From [Eubacterium] cellulosolvens LD2006 (GTDB lineage Bacteria > Bacillota > Clostridia > Lachnospirales > Lachnospiraceae): DNA of 64,000 nucleotides. Under the pieces are notes generated by a model. That model did no database searches. It was given only the letters and a program-made list of their open reading frames with translations, and was not told the origin of the DNA. Below, piece by piece: positions 34,163 through 42,409 of the stretch (positions within the stretch are counted from its first letter, which is position 1; each line of letters begins with the position of its first letter). The DNA lies in contig NZ_KK211309.1 in NCBI RefSeq assembly GCF_000621585.1, positions 129,926 to 193,925 on the forward strand, read 5' to 3'. Both the position numbers and the translations under genes were made by a program.

Positions 34163-35314
34163 ATGAAACAAAAAAAACGCATCGAATGGCTGGATGGTTT
34201 GAAGGGACTGGCCTGTATGCTTGTATTTGCTCACCATTATATGCTGGCGTATTTCAGCGCGGCGTATTTCGGACTGGAGAGAGAGAGCCGTCTGAGGGGA
34301 ATAGATACCTATCTTTCTACATCTCCATTGGGGGTGTTTCTCAACGGAAATTTTCAAGTCTGCATATTTTTGCTGATCGCCGCTTTTCTGCCGGCGAAGC
34401 AGATTATGGAATGTAAAAAAGAAAATCTGAAACAGGTTGCCGGGAAAATGCTGCTGAAGCGATATCCGCGACTTCTGATTCCGGTATTCAGCGTCGGGGC
34501 GCTGAATCTGATCATTATAGCAATTGTGGATTTCTTTGGGATTAATTTCAAGCCGGTTGTTGTGCCGTACGACACATGGCCGTACCTGCTGCACAGCATG
34601 TATGATGTGTTCCTTGTGCCGGAATCCGGTCTCGTGGGTCCCATGTGGAGTATATCCTATATCTTTTTGGGAAGTATTATGGCCATTGTGCTGGCTATTC
34701 CTGCTGAAAAAGAAAGGAAATATATGCCCCTTGCGTACCTTTTGATCGCACGTGCGTTGTGTCGGCAGATCATGCTGTTTATGCCCTGCGTTTTGGGCGT
34801 ATTCCTTGCCGATCTGATTGTGAATGAGAGAATAAAGTTTTCGATTTCGCGGCGTTGGAAGATCATCCGGGCAATTGCGCTTATAGGCGGCGGACTGTTC
34901 CTTGGCGGTTATCCGAGCTACGTAAAGCCGAAAAACATATATTCAATTTTCGATTTTATTATTAAGAATATGGAGCAGCATGAAAGTCAGTATGTGGTCT
35001 TTCATGCTATTGGAGCTGCGTTGCTTTTTCTTGGAATCTATCTGTGGAATGAAGCGGGATTATTTTCCGTGTTGTCCACGAAACTGTTTACATTCCTTGG
35101 AAGTATCAGCTTTGGCGTTTATCTGCTTCATATGGTGTGGCTGGAATTTCTGGGGCATTACGGTATGGAGACGCTGAATGTAAAACTGGGCACCTACGCA
35201 AAAGCTGCGTGCATTGTTTGGCCGATCCTTGTGCTGGGAACAATCCTTTCTGCCATACTATTTCGACAAATTGTCGAGAAACCTGCCGAAAAACTGTTAA
35301 GTAAAATTGTATAG
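34163..35314 (+). CDS. Membrane O-acyltransferase (acyltransferase 3 family)
   Basis: A 383-residue polytopic membrane protein with about ten hydrophobic helices. It opens K-R-I-E-W-L-D-G-L-K-G-L-A, and the conserved His is in V-F-A-H-H-Y; S-F-G-V-Y-L-L-H is the typical motif in the last third. Family members add acetyl or other acyl groups to exported polysaccharides or lipids. GGGGGGAG stands 6 bases before the ATG at 34163. Location just before the capsule genes suggests it decorates that polymer, but it has its own likely terminator. Confidence 0.88.
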   Translation: MKQKKRIEWLDGLKGLACMLVFAHHYMLAYFSAAYFGLERESRLRGIDTYLSTSPLGVFLNGNFQVCIFLLIAAFLPAKQIMECKKENLKQVAGKMLLKRYPRLLIPVFSVGALNLIIIAIVDFFGINFKPVVVPYDTWPYLLHSMYDVFLVPESGLVGPMWSISYIFLGSIMAIVLAIPAEKERKYMPLAYLLIARALCRQIMLFMPCVLGVFLADLIVNERIKFSISRRWKIIRAIALIGGGLFLGGYPSYVKPKNIYSIFDFIIKNMEQHESQYVVFHAIGAALLFLGIYLWNEAGLFSVLSTKLFTFLGSISFGVYLLHMVWLEFLGHYGMETLNVKLGTYAKAACIVWPILVLGTILSAILFRQIVEKPAEKLLSKIV

Positions 35315-35330
35315 TGAAAACAAAAGGGAT

Positions 35331-35374
35331 CAGGCCCGAATTGTTCGTCCGCAAGGGGGGATGATTCGGGTCTG
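35331..35374 (+). terminator. Possible terminator after the acyltransferase
   Basis: Hairpin caggcccgaatt / attcgggtctg with a 21-base loop; no clear T run follows. Confidence 0.45.
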
Positions 35375-35454
35375 AAACGTCTGAACGGTGCATTTTTGAC
35401 AGGATTGTGCGATCCGGTTTGCTTTTTGTAAGGGAATGGTGACGGAAAACATCC

Positions 35455-35483
35455 TTGACAGTCACAGAGAAGTCACTTATAAT
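35455..35483 (+). promoter_or_regulatory. Consensus promoter of the cps operon
   Basis: TTGACA (35455-35460), exactly 17 bases, TATAAT (35478-35483). It is about 180 bases before cpsB, leaving an AT-rich leader of about 170 bases (35491-35662) with room for RNA control, though no known motif is seen. Confidence 0.93.
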
Positions 35484-35662
35484 CAATATTAGTTAAATAT
35501 TATCTATAATTCGTACTATTTGATACATGTTGATAATCGTTGAGTTGGTTCACATTGTTTTATTGTTTCGTTAGTACAGTCAGTTGAGGTCTGTGTTTAT
35601 TTTGCATTTTGCGGAGTACATAGGCTTTTCTTATTACATATTTTTGTTTTGGGGAGAACCTG

Positions 35663-36394
35663 TTGAGTAAGATATGTGATATCCATTCCCATTTGCTTCC
35701 CGGCCTGGACGACGGATCGAAGGATTGGGAGACTACACTTCACATGATCAAAACTGAATATGAAGCGGGCGTGCGGATGATTTTCGCGACTTCGCATTAT
35801 CTTCCGTGGCGGCACACGATCATCGCGGAGAGAATTCCTTCTCTCTGTAAAGAGGCGGAGGAGCGAGCGAAGAGTGATCTCGGGATTGAAATGAAAATCG
35901 TCCCGGGGCAGGAGCTCTACTATCACATGGAACTGCCGGAGGCAATTGCCGGGGGAAAAGCGCTGACGCTGGCCGGGAGCTCACACATCCTCGTGGAATT
36001 TGACGAGCGGATTCCCTGGCAGGAGATGCAGCAGGCGCTGCAGAATCTGCAGAGGGCGGGCTATCGGGTGATTATCGCGCACTGCGAGAGGTTTGGCTGT
36101 ATCCGCGATCCGGATCATCTGGAGGCGGTGCTGGCCATGGGTGTCAGGCTTCAGTCGAACGTACAGGAGATGTCGAACGGCTTCTTCGATAAGACGAGGA
36201 AGTGGCTTGTGAAGAGATATCAGGAGATGCAGATCAGCTATCTCGGGTCGGACATGCACAATCTTACGAAGCGTCCGCCGATCACAGAGACGCAGCTGAA
36301 ATGGTTTGGGAAATCTTTATCTGAGGATTATCGGCAGAAACTATACTGGAGAAACGCGGAACAGATATTGGAAGAGGGGACATATGGAAGATAG
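35663..36394 (+). CDS. cpsB: CpsB-type PHP-fold tyrosine-protein phosphatase
   Basis: A 243-residue manganese-dependent phosphatase that removes phosphate from the CpsD tyrosine kinase. Metal ligands are visible in D-I-H-S-H-L-L-P-G-L-D-D-G, A-T-S-H, I-I-A-H-C-E-R and G-S-D-M-H-N. The start is TTG with GGGGAG 6 bases before; there is no better in-frame ATG. First gene of cpsB-cpsC-cpsD-LCP-srtB, behind a consensus promoter. Confidence 0.93.
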   Translation: MSKICDIHSHLLPGLDDGSKDWETTLHMIKTEYEAGVRMIFATSHYLPWRHTIIAERIPSLCKEAEERAKSDLGIEMKIVPGQELYYHMELPEAIAGGKALTLAGSSHILVEFDERIPWQEMQQALQNLQRAGYRVIIAHCERFGCIRDPDHLEAVLAMGVRLQSNVQEMSNGFFDKTRKWLVKRYQEMQISYLGSDMHNLTKRPPITETQLKWFGKSLSEDYRQKLYWRNAEQILEEGTYGR

Positions 36395-37157
36395 AGCAGA
36401 GGTTATTCGGAATCTGAATATGCAGGATGACGGCGGAGAAATGGAACTGGATCTTGTGGAGCTGCTGTACGCGATCCGCAGAAAGATCTGGTATGTGCTA
36501 CTCATCGCACTGATCGGAGCGTCGATCGCGGCGGGGATTACGAAATTTGTCATGACTCCGATGTACACGTCGTCGTCCATGATGATTGTACTGACGAAGG
36601 AGACGACGATTGCGTCTATTGCGGATCTGCAGATGGGTTCGCAGCTGACGAACGATTACAAGGTTCTGATCCTGAGCCGGCCGGTTCTGGAGGAGACAAT
36701 CAAGAAGACCGGTCTGGATCTGGACTATAAGGAGTTAAAGAAGTACCTGACGATCACAAACGAGAAGGACACACGTATCCTTCAGCTCTCCGTGGAACAG
36801 CCGAATCCGCAGCTGGCCAAGAAGGTGGTGGACACGCTCGCGGGGGTTGCATCCGCATATATCGCGGACAAGATGGAGGTGCAGGCGCCGAAGATTGTCG
36901 AGGTCGGAGAGGTTCCGATCCGCGCGACGAGCCCGAGCATGGCAAAGAATGTTGTGATCGGATTCCTTTTGGGAGCGCTTCTGATGATCGCGATCATCAC
37001 GGTACAGGTAATGCTGAACGATACAGTGGTCAGTGATGAAGATGTGGATAAGTACCTGCAGCTCACGACGCTGGCGTCTATCCCGCTGAAGACGGCGGAG
37101 GACAGAAAAGCGAAGCAGAAAATCAACGCGAACAAGAGAAAGGGCAGGTGCGCATGA
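36384..37157 (+). CDS. cpsC: Capsule chain-length regulator (Wzz/CpsC type)
   Basis: A 257-residue polysaccharide co-polymerase with two membrane helices, at about residues 33-53 and 192-212, enclosing an extracytoplasmic domain. E-L-D-L-V-E-L-L-Y-A-I-R-R-K before the first helix is typical. The cytoplasmic C-terminus activates the CpsD kinase. GAGGGG lies before the ATG at 36384, which overlaps the cpsB stop by 11 bases. Confidence 0.9.
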   Translation: MEDRAEVIRNLNMQDDGGEMELDLVELLYAIRRKIWYVLLIALIGASIAAGITKFVMTPMYTSSSMMIVLTKETTIASIADLQMGSQLTNDYKVLILSRPVLEETIKKTGLDLDYKELKKYLTITNEKDTRILQLSVEQPNPQLAKKVVDTLAGVASAYIADKMEVQAPKIVEVGEVPIRATSPSMAKNVVIGFLLGALLMIAIITVQVMLNDTVVSDEDVDKYLQLTTLASIPLKTAEDRKAKQKINANKRKGRCA

Positions 37158-37903
37158 TGCTGACAAATTATGTGAAATTGACGGACGCCGATGAGGGCGA
37201 TTATTTCTACAAAGAAGAAATCAAGAAACTCCGGGCGAACATTGTTTTCACCGGAAGAAAATACAAGAAGATCATGTTTACCAGCTGTTTTCAGGGAGAG
37301 GGAAAATCCGATACGGTTTTCCATCTTGCCGTGGACATGACAAAGCTGGGCAAGCGGGTGCTCCTGATCGATGCAGATATCCGCAATTCGCAGTATGTAA
37401 CCAGATTCGCGGTGAACCAGCAGGTTCTCGGTCTGTCGGAATATCTCAGCGGACAGATTGATGAGGTGAATCAGATCTTCTACCAGACGAACTACGACAA
37501 CCTGTTCCTGATTTTCAGCGGAGCCTATGCGTCAAATCCGTCGGAGATGCTTGCGGACGAGAGCTTCGGAAGGCTGCTGACAGCGGCGGCGGAGTCCTTT
37601 GATTATATCTTTGTCGACACTCCACCGCTCGGTCAGATCATCGACGCGGCGCAGATCGGACGCTTCTGTGACGGCGCGATTATCGTCATCGAGAGCGGCG
37701 CGGTTTCCTACCGGGCGGCACAGAAAGTTAAAAAGCAGCTTGATCAGGCGGATATCCATATCCTCGGCGTGGCGCTGAACAAGGTAGACCGCGCGGCTGC
37801 CGGCGCGTACGGCCATTACGGAAAGTACGGAAAGTACGGAAAGTACGGCAAATACGGGAAGTACGGCAGATACGGATATGACAAATCCGCGCAGACGGAA
37901 TAG
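37154..37903 (+). CDS. cpsD: CpsD-type tyrosine-protein kinase
   Basis: A 249-residue bacterial tyrosine kinase. Walker A is G-E-G-K-S, Walker A' L-L-I-D-A-D-I-R and Walker B I-F-V-D-T-P-P. The C-terminal tail is a run of about six Y-G-K or Y-G-R units giving eight or more Tyr residues, the autophosphorylation cluster; in DNA this is a 9-base tandem repeat (around 37820-37880). The ATG overlaps the cpsC stop (ATGA). With CpsB and CpsC it controls polymer length or export by cycles of phosphorylation. Confidence 0.93.
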   Translation: MMLTNYVKLTDADEGDYFYKEEIKKLRANIVFTGRKYKKIMFTSCFQGEGKSDTVFHLAVDMTKLGKRVLLIDADIRNSQYVTRFAVNQQVLGLSEYLSGQIDEVNQIFYQTNYDNLFLIFSGAYASNPSEMLADESFGRLLTAAAESFDYIFVDTPPLGQIIDAAQIGRFCDGAIIVIESGAVSYRAAQKVKKQLDQADIHILGVALNKVDRAAAGAYGHYGKYGKYGKYGKYGKYGRYGYDKSAQTE

Positions 37904-37924
37904 AAACCGCAGGGCGGATGATCA

Positions 37925-39058
37925 ATGAAAGCCCGGCAGTCGGGTGAATGGAAGAAGGCAGGAATGGAAAACAAGAATCGAAGAGAGAAGCAGCAGCGGC
38001 TGATGAATCTTTTGATTATCTGCGCTGTTGCGGTCATTCTTCTCTCGGTCGGGATTCTGATCTGGACGAATGTTCAGAAGAACCGAAGGCTGTCCCGGCA
38101 GAGCGAGGCGTTCGAGGCGGTGAATGCGAGAAACGCCTCGGGGGATCCGAATGCATCCATGGCAGAGTCCTCCGGGATTTACGGAGGGTTGTCGGATTCC
38201 GAGAAGAAACAGGTTTCCTATAAGGGGCAGAAATATGTTCTGAACGAGGATCTGGACAATTATCTTTTCCTCGGGATTGACTCGGTGACGAACACCGACA
38301 AAGACAAGAACACCCCGCAGAAGGGCGGCCAGTCGGACGCCATCTATCTTCTCTCCTACAACCGGAGAGAGGAGACGGTGAAGCTGATCGCGATCCCGCG
38401 CGACACCATGTCGCCGGTGGAGGCCTTTGACCGTGCCGGTGAGAGTCTTGGAGTTACTGTGAACAACATCTGCTTGCAGTACGCATACGGAGACGGCAAG
38501 CACAAGAGCTGTGAACTCGCAAAGAAAGCGGTCTCGACACTTCTCTACGGTGTGCCGATCCGAGGATACACGTCGCTGAACCTCAACAGCCTCCCGCTTC
38601 TGGCGGATCTGGTCGGAGGCGTGACGATCACCGTGCCGGATGACAGTCTGAAGGAAGTGGATCCGGTCTTTGCCGAGGGTGCGGTGGTGACACTGGACTC
38701 GAAGAATTCCGAGAAGTACCTGCGGTACAGGGACACGGAAGTCCGGCAGAGCGCAATGACGAGATTTCAGCGGCAGCTCGTTTTCCTGCACGCCTTTGCT
38801 GCGAGACTTCAGGAACAGCAGGCAAAAGACGCGTCGACGGTAACGAAGGTCTATGAGGGGCTGAAACCCTACATGGTATCGAATATGGGGAACGACGTGT
38901 ATGTGAAGCTTGCCGGCGCAAAGAACGAGGGAGATACCATTACGATTCCGGGAGACGGAGTCACAAACGAAAAAGCGGGTTTTGATGAATATCACGTTCG
39001 CGAGACAGAGCTCTATGAATTGGTACTTGAAACTTTTTTTAAGAAGATTTCAGAGTAA
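37925..39058 (+). CDS. LytR-CpsA-Psr (LCP) family ligase
   Basis: A 377-residue type II membrane protein. Short cytoplasmic N-terminus, one membrane helix at about 27-47, then an LCP domain: Y-L-F-L-G-I-D, S-D-A-I-Y-L-L-S, the I-P-R-D-T motif with the catalytic Arg-Asp, and R-Y-R-D-T. LCP enzymes attach polysaccharides or teichoic acids to peptidoglycan from lipid-linked precursors. It starts 22 bases after cpsD, so it very probably anchors the polymer controlled by cpsBCD. Confidence 0.9.
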   Translation: MKARQSGEWKKAGMENKNRREKQQRLMNLLIICAVAVILLSVGILIWTNVQKNRRLSRQSEAFEAVNARNASGDPNASMAESSGIYGGLSDSEKKQVSYKGQKYVLNEDLDNYLFLGIDSVTNTDKDKNTPQKGGQSDAIYLLSYNRREETVKLIAIPRDTMSPVEAFDRAGESLGVTVNNICLQYAYGDGKHKSCELAKKAVSTLLYGVPIRGYTSLNLNSLPLLADLVGGVTITVPDDSLKEVDPVFAEGAVVTLDSKNSEKYLRYRDTEVRQSAMTRFQRQLVFLHAFAARLQEQQAKDASTVTKVYEGLKPYMVSNMGNDVYVKLAGAKNEGDTITIPGDGVTNEKAGFDEYHVRETELYELVLETFFKKISE

Positions 39059-39078
39059 ATTTAGAAAGCTGACTTATA

Positions 39079-39891
39079 ATGAAAAAAATATTGACGATAT
39101 TGCTCCTAGTGGCGGCTATGGTTTGCAGTGGAATTGCTGTACACGGTTATATCAAAGAGGTGAATGCGGGGAAGAGCTACGAGGTTCTTGAGAAGGAAGT
39201 GGTCACGGTGCAGACGCCTGTGCCCACGGCGACTCCTGCGCCGGCGCCCACAGAAAAGGCTGCGCCGGGCACGCCGACGGCAACGCCGGAACCGACAGAG
39301 GTACCGGAGACCAACAGCCTCCCGCTGAAAATTGATTTTGAGAAGCTTCGGAAGACCGCTCCGGACGCCTATGCCTGGCTGCAGGTACCGGGTACGGATA
39401 TCAGTTACCCGATCTGCCAGCACGCGACGGATAATGCCTACTACCTGTCGCACACGGCGGAGCAGGAGGGGAAATTTGAGGGAGCTGTTTTTACCGAGAA
39501 CTTCAATAAGAAAGACTTCAAGGATCCGCTGACCGTGATTTATGGTCACAATATGCAGAACGGTTCGATGTTCGCCACGCTCCACAAATTCGAGGACAAG
39601 GCGTTCTTTGACAGCCATCGGGAATTTACGATTTATACGCCGGAGAAGACGCTCAAGTACAGAATACTGGCTGCGTACAGCGCCGACTCGCTGCATCTGT
39701 TGAAGGAGCACGAGTTCGAAAACCGGGATGTTCTCTTTGAGTATGTGGATTCGATCCGGAACGCGAAATCGACCTACGCGAATACAGATTCGTCCGTATC
39801 GATCAGCAGAGACGATGATTTCGTCATTCTGTCGACCTGCACGGGCAACGATGCGTCGAGATATCTGGTACAGGCTGTGCTTGAGAAGTGA
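39079..39891 (+). CDS. srtB: Class B sortase
   Basis: A 270-residue membrane-anchored transpeptidase. Signal-anchor helix at about 3-22, a Pro/Thr/Ala-rich linker at about 45-85, then the sortase barrel: W-L-Q-V-P-G-T-D-I-S-Y-P, catalytic His in I-Y-G-H-N-M, catalytic Cys in L-S-T-C-T-G, Arg in A-S-R-Y-L-V. The extra N-terminal helix and motif spacing fit class B. Its likely substrate, an A-P-K-T-G protein, is encoded next. Being inside a capsule operon is unusual. Confidence 0.93.
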   Translation: MKKILTILLLVAAMVCSGIAVHGYIKEVNAGKSYEVLEKEVVTVQTPVPTATPAPAPTEKAAPGTPTATPEPTEVPETNSLPLKIDFEKLRKTAPDAYAWLQVPGTDISYPICQHATDNAYYLSHTAEQEGKFEGAVFTENFNKKDFKDPLTVIYGHNMQNGSMFATLHKFEDKAFFDSHREFTIYTPEKTLKYRILAAYSADSLHLLKEHEFENRDVLFEYVDSIRNAKSTYANTDSSVSISRDDDFVILSTCTGNDASRYLVQAVLEK

Positions 39892-39983
39892 GAAATCACT
39901 GCTGCATGCGACAGTTGAGAAGAGCACGGATGTGTCACCATTTATCTATACATTATTTACTTATCTCAAAAGGAGGAAAAAAC

Positions 39984-40664
39984 ATGAAGGGAATGAAGAA
40001 ATTCATCACCTGTCTTTTGACAGCCGCACTTACACTGGGAGCTACTTCCGCAGTATTTGCTGCTTCAAAGACAACCGACGTCACATCGCCGACAGGCGGC
40101 ATTATTGTAGCGGCTCTTGACACAACCGGACTTGATGCGGATGTTGTAGAGGCCATTGAAGATGTCACAGAAAAGACTGATCTCGATGCTTTCCTTGAGG
40201 ATATCGATGGTCAGAAGGGCGCAGAGGACGTTAAAGAAGCACTCACTGGAAAGAAATTCCTCACAGGTTTCTTTGATGTGTATGCTGAGAAAGATGCGAA
40301 GCCAAATGCTGACGGCACCTACACAGTTAAACTTAACGTTCCCGCGTTGAAAGCAGGAATGACAGGAATCAAGGTTCTTCACTACAGCACAGTTCGTGGC
40401 ATTTGGGAAGTAATCGACGTGGATGATGTTGATTATACGAACCAGCTTCTGACAGCTACATTCAAGGATCTCTCTCCTGTAACAATCGTTATTGCTAAGT
40501 CTTCCAGCAGCAATAAGGATACTACAAACAAGACAGCACAGACTACTACCAAGAAGACAGCTCCTAAGACAGGCGCTTCTACAAACTACATGGTTTGGAT
40601 GGTAGCAGCAATGGCATTCATCGGCGCAGCTTTCGCTGTATCCCGCAAGAAAGCTGCAATGTAA
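39984..40664 (+). CDS. Sortase-anchored surface protein with APKTG motif
   Basis: A 226-residue secreted protein. Signal peptide (cleavage near V-F-A-A, residue 26), a globular domain of about 140 residues, a Ser/Thr/Lys linker, then A-P-K-T-G, a hydrophobic helix and a Lys-rich end, which is a complete sorting signal of the LPXTG kind. AAAGGAGG gives the ATG at 39984. It directly follows srtB, so it is the probable substrate. The globular part resembles no domain I can name. Codon use is biased like that of strongly expressed genes. Confidence 0.88.
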   Translation: MKGMKKFITCLLTAALTLGATSAVFAASKTTDVTSPTGGIIVAALDTTGLDADVVEAIEDVTEKTDLDAFLEDIDGQKGAEDVKEALTGKKFLTGFFDVYAEKDAKPNADGTYTVKLNVPALKAGMTGIKVLHYSTVRGIWEVIDVDDVDYTNQLLTATFKDLSPVTIVIAKSSSSNKDTTNKTAQTTTKKTAPKTGASTNYMVWMVAAMAFIGAAFAVSRKKAAM

Positions 40665-40729
40665 TTTCTGCTGTAAGAATTTACAATTGAATAATTCCTT
40701 CGATTCGCAGAAACCGAAGGGCTGATAAG

Positions 40730-40763
40730 AGACACCTGCCGTTGCACCGGCGGGTGTCTTTTT
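40730..40763 (+). terminator. Intrinsic terminator of the cps-srtB operon
   Basis: Stem agacacctgccg / cggcgggtgtct with a T run. Confidence 0.9.
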
Positions 40764-41124
40764 GTGTAACAAAAAACGCTCACGACCTTCTGCAAGTACT
40801 CGGAACAGGAGATGTGAGCGAATGCCATTTTTTCTGTGCGTCCCGGGGATCTAAGATCACCAAAAGGAGCTCTGCGAACCTCTCCCTCGGATGAACAGAT
40901 TCCATTTGAAAGAATAACAGAAAATGGTCACAAGGTAATCATATTTATGTGACAGTTCTAACGGTTGTGTCGGTGCCGGAGGGAGTGCCGGGGAAGGCAA
41001 CTTATAATCCTCCGCGATTCGAACGATAAATATTCATATGGTATGAAACTATGATTTATAGTATCATATTCTTTGGGTACGTAATCATGAGTAAAAAGAT
41101 GCAGGCGAAAGAAGGAGTCGTGTG
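40764..41124. other. Intergenic region
   Basis: About 360 bp without a gene. TATAAT at 41003-41008 lacks a good -35. AAGGAG precedes the next gene. Nothing else recognised. Confidence 0.4.
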
Positions 41125-42108
41125 ATGAACAGATATCAGGACAGACACAGACCGCTGATCGTGGCTCTGTGCGTGATACTCGCGGCGGGACTTGCCGGTT
41201 TTCTTCTATGGAACCGGATGCAGGAGGCGGCTGCGGCGAGAGAGTGGAAGGCACTGGGGGCACAGGCGGGAGAGACGGATACAAAAGGCCTGGCAGAACC
41301 ATTGGCCGCTGATTCGGAGGCGGTATGGACCGGGGCGGAGAACGGGCGGCTGTCCGTATCCTCACAGAGCACAGCACGGGATCTGACGGATTCACAGCCG
41401 GCGAAGACGTCTTCGACAGGAAGTGTGCCGGCGCTCTCGATTACGCCGACGGGTGAGGCTTCGGATGCGGATAAACCTGAGAAGTGCTATGATACGATTT
41501 CTCTTCGCGGTGACGGCTTCTACAAGTTCGGAGATCTGACCTTGTCAGTGACCGGCATCGGCGCGTACCTGAATCAGGCGCTCACGGCCGCCGGATCTCC
41601 GAGATGTGTGAAGGACTACACGATGGATCTGGCCGGGAGTCTGTCCCAGCTTCGCCATGCGGGCGTCGATGAAAATGTGATTTCGGCCTATGTGAATGCG
41701 CATAAACAGGCCTTCGGAACAACGAATCCGTTGGATACAGACACAGAGATGGTTGTCCGTGATCAGACGGAGCAGGAAAAGAACCGGGATGATCAGGATG
41801 CGCTTCCTGTCATCGGCATCGGTTTCAAGGGAGGCTTTTCCGGGAAGGTTGAGGAGCTTGAGGAACAGGTGCAGCATATCCTGAACACCTACAGCCAGCA
41901 GGAGGACTATATCATCCTCGGATATTATCCGGAAAAAATCGATACAGACAGCGCCCGTCAGGCGTTCGCCGGTTCCATGACTTCGAGGTGGGGAGAGCAT
42001 TATCTCGACCTCACAGCCCTGATTACGCCTGGGAACGCCACGGAGGATGGCACAAGAAAGGCGGTTGCGGAAGCGGTTGCGAAGAAGATCCTGGAGATGG
42101 GCTACTAG
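41125..42108 (+). CDS. Putative SGNH-hydrolase-like exported protein
   Basis: A 327-residue protein with one N-terminal membrane helix (about 11-29), a low-complexity Ser/Thr region (50-115), then a domain starting S-L-R-G-D-G-F. The order of G-D-G-F, a Y-I-I-L-G-Y strand and a C-terminal H-Y-L-D-L recalls an SGNH/GDSL esterase, but Asp replaces the expected Ser neighbourhood and the D-x-x-H end is not clear. If real, it could modify an exported glycan. This is a fold guess, not a family call. Confidence 0.6.
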   Translation: MNRYQDRHRPLIVALCVILAAGLAGFLLWNRMQEAAAAREWKALGAQAGETDTKGLAEPLAADSEAVWTGAENGRLSVSSQSTARDLTDSQPAKTSSTGSVPALSITPTGEASDADKPEKCYDTISLRGDGFYKFGDLTLSVTGIGAYLNQALTAAGSPRCVKDYTMDLAGSLSQLRHAGVDENVISAYVNAHKQAFGTTNPLDTDTEMVVRDQTEQEKNRDDQDALPVIGIGFKGGFSGKVEELEEQVQHILNTYSQQEDYIILGYYPEKIDTDSARQAFAGSMTSRWGEHYLDLTALITPGNATEDGTRKAVAEAVAKKILEMGY

Positions 42109-42134
42109 ATGAAAAATACTATCATTTTCTATGG

Positions 42135-42163
42135 AACGAGCCGGTTTTGTGACCGGCTCGTTT
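42135..42163 (+). terminator. Intrinsic terminator
   Basis: Stem aacgagccgg / ccggctcgtt with a tttgtga loop, 27 bases after the preceding stop. The following stretch to 42409 holds no credible gene. Confidence 0.8.
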
Positions 42164-42409
42164 GGGGCATATGTATAGTACATGAGAACGCTTTTCGACG
42201 AAGCAAAATAGATTCGGGGACCTTTGGGACACACAAAGAATCTGATATGGGCGGATTTTTCGCATATAAGTTTATGTTTATCTGCTCAAGAGGATATGGT
42301 ACAATTAATAGTATAAAATTGTTGAATTATATAGCGGAAGATTTTTCATACGAGTCGTGGCATCAGTGTAGTATAGATATGTACAGCGTAGAACGGGAGG
42401 CTCTGCAGT

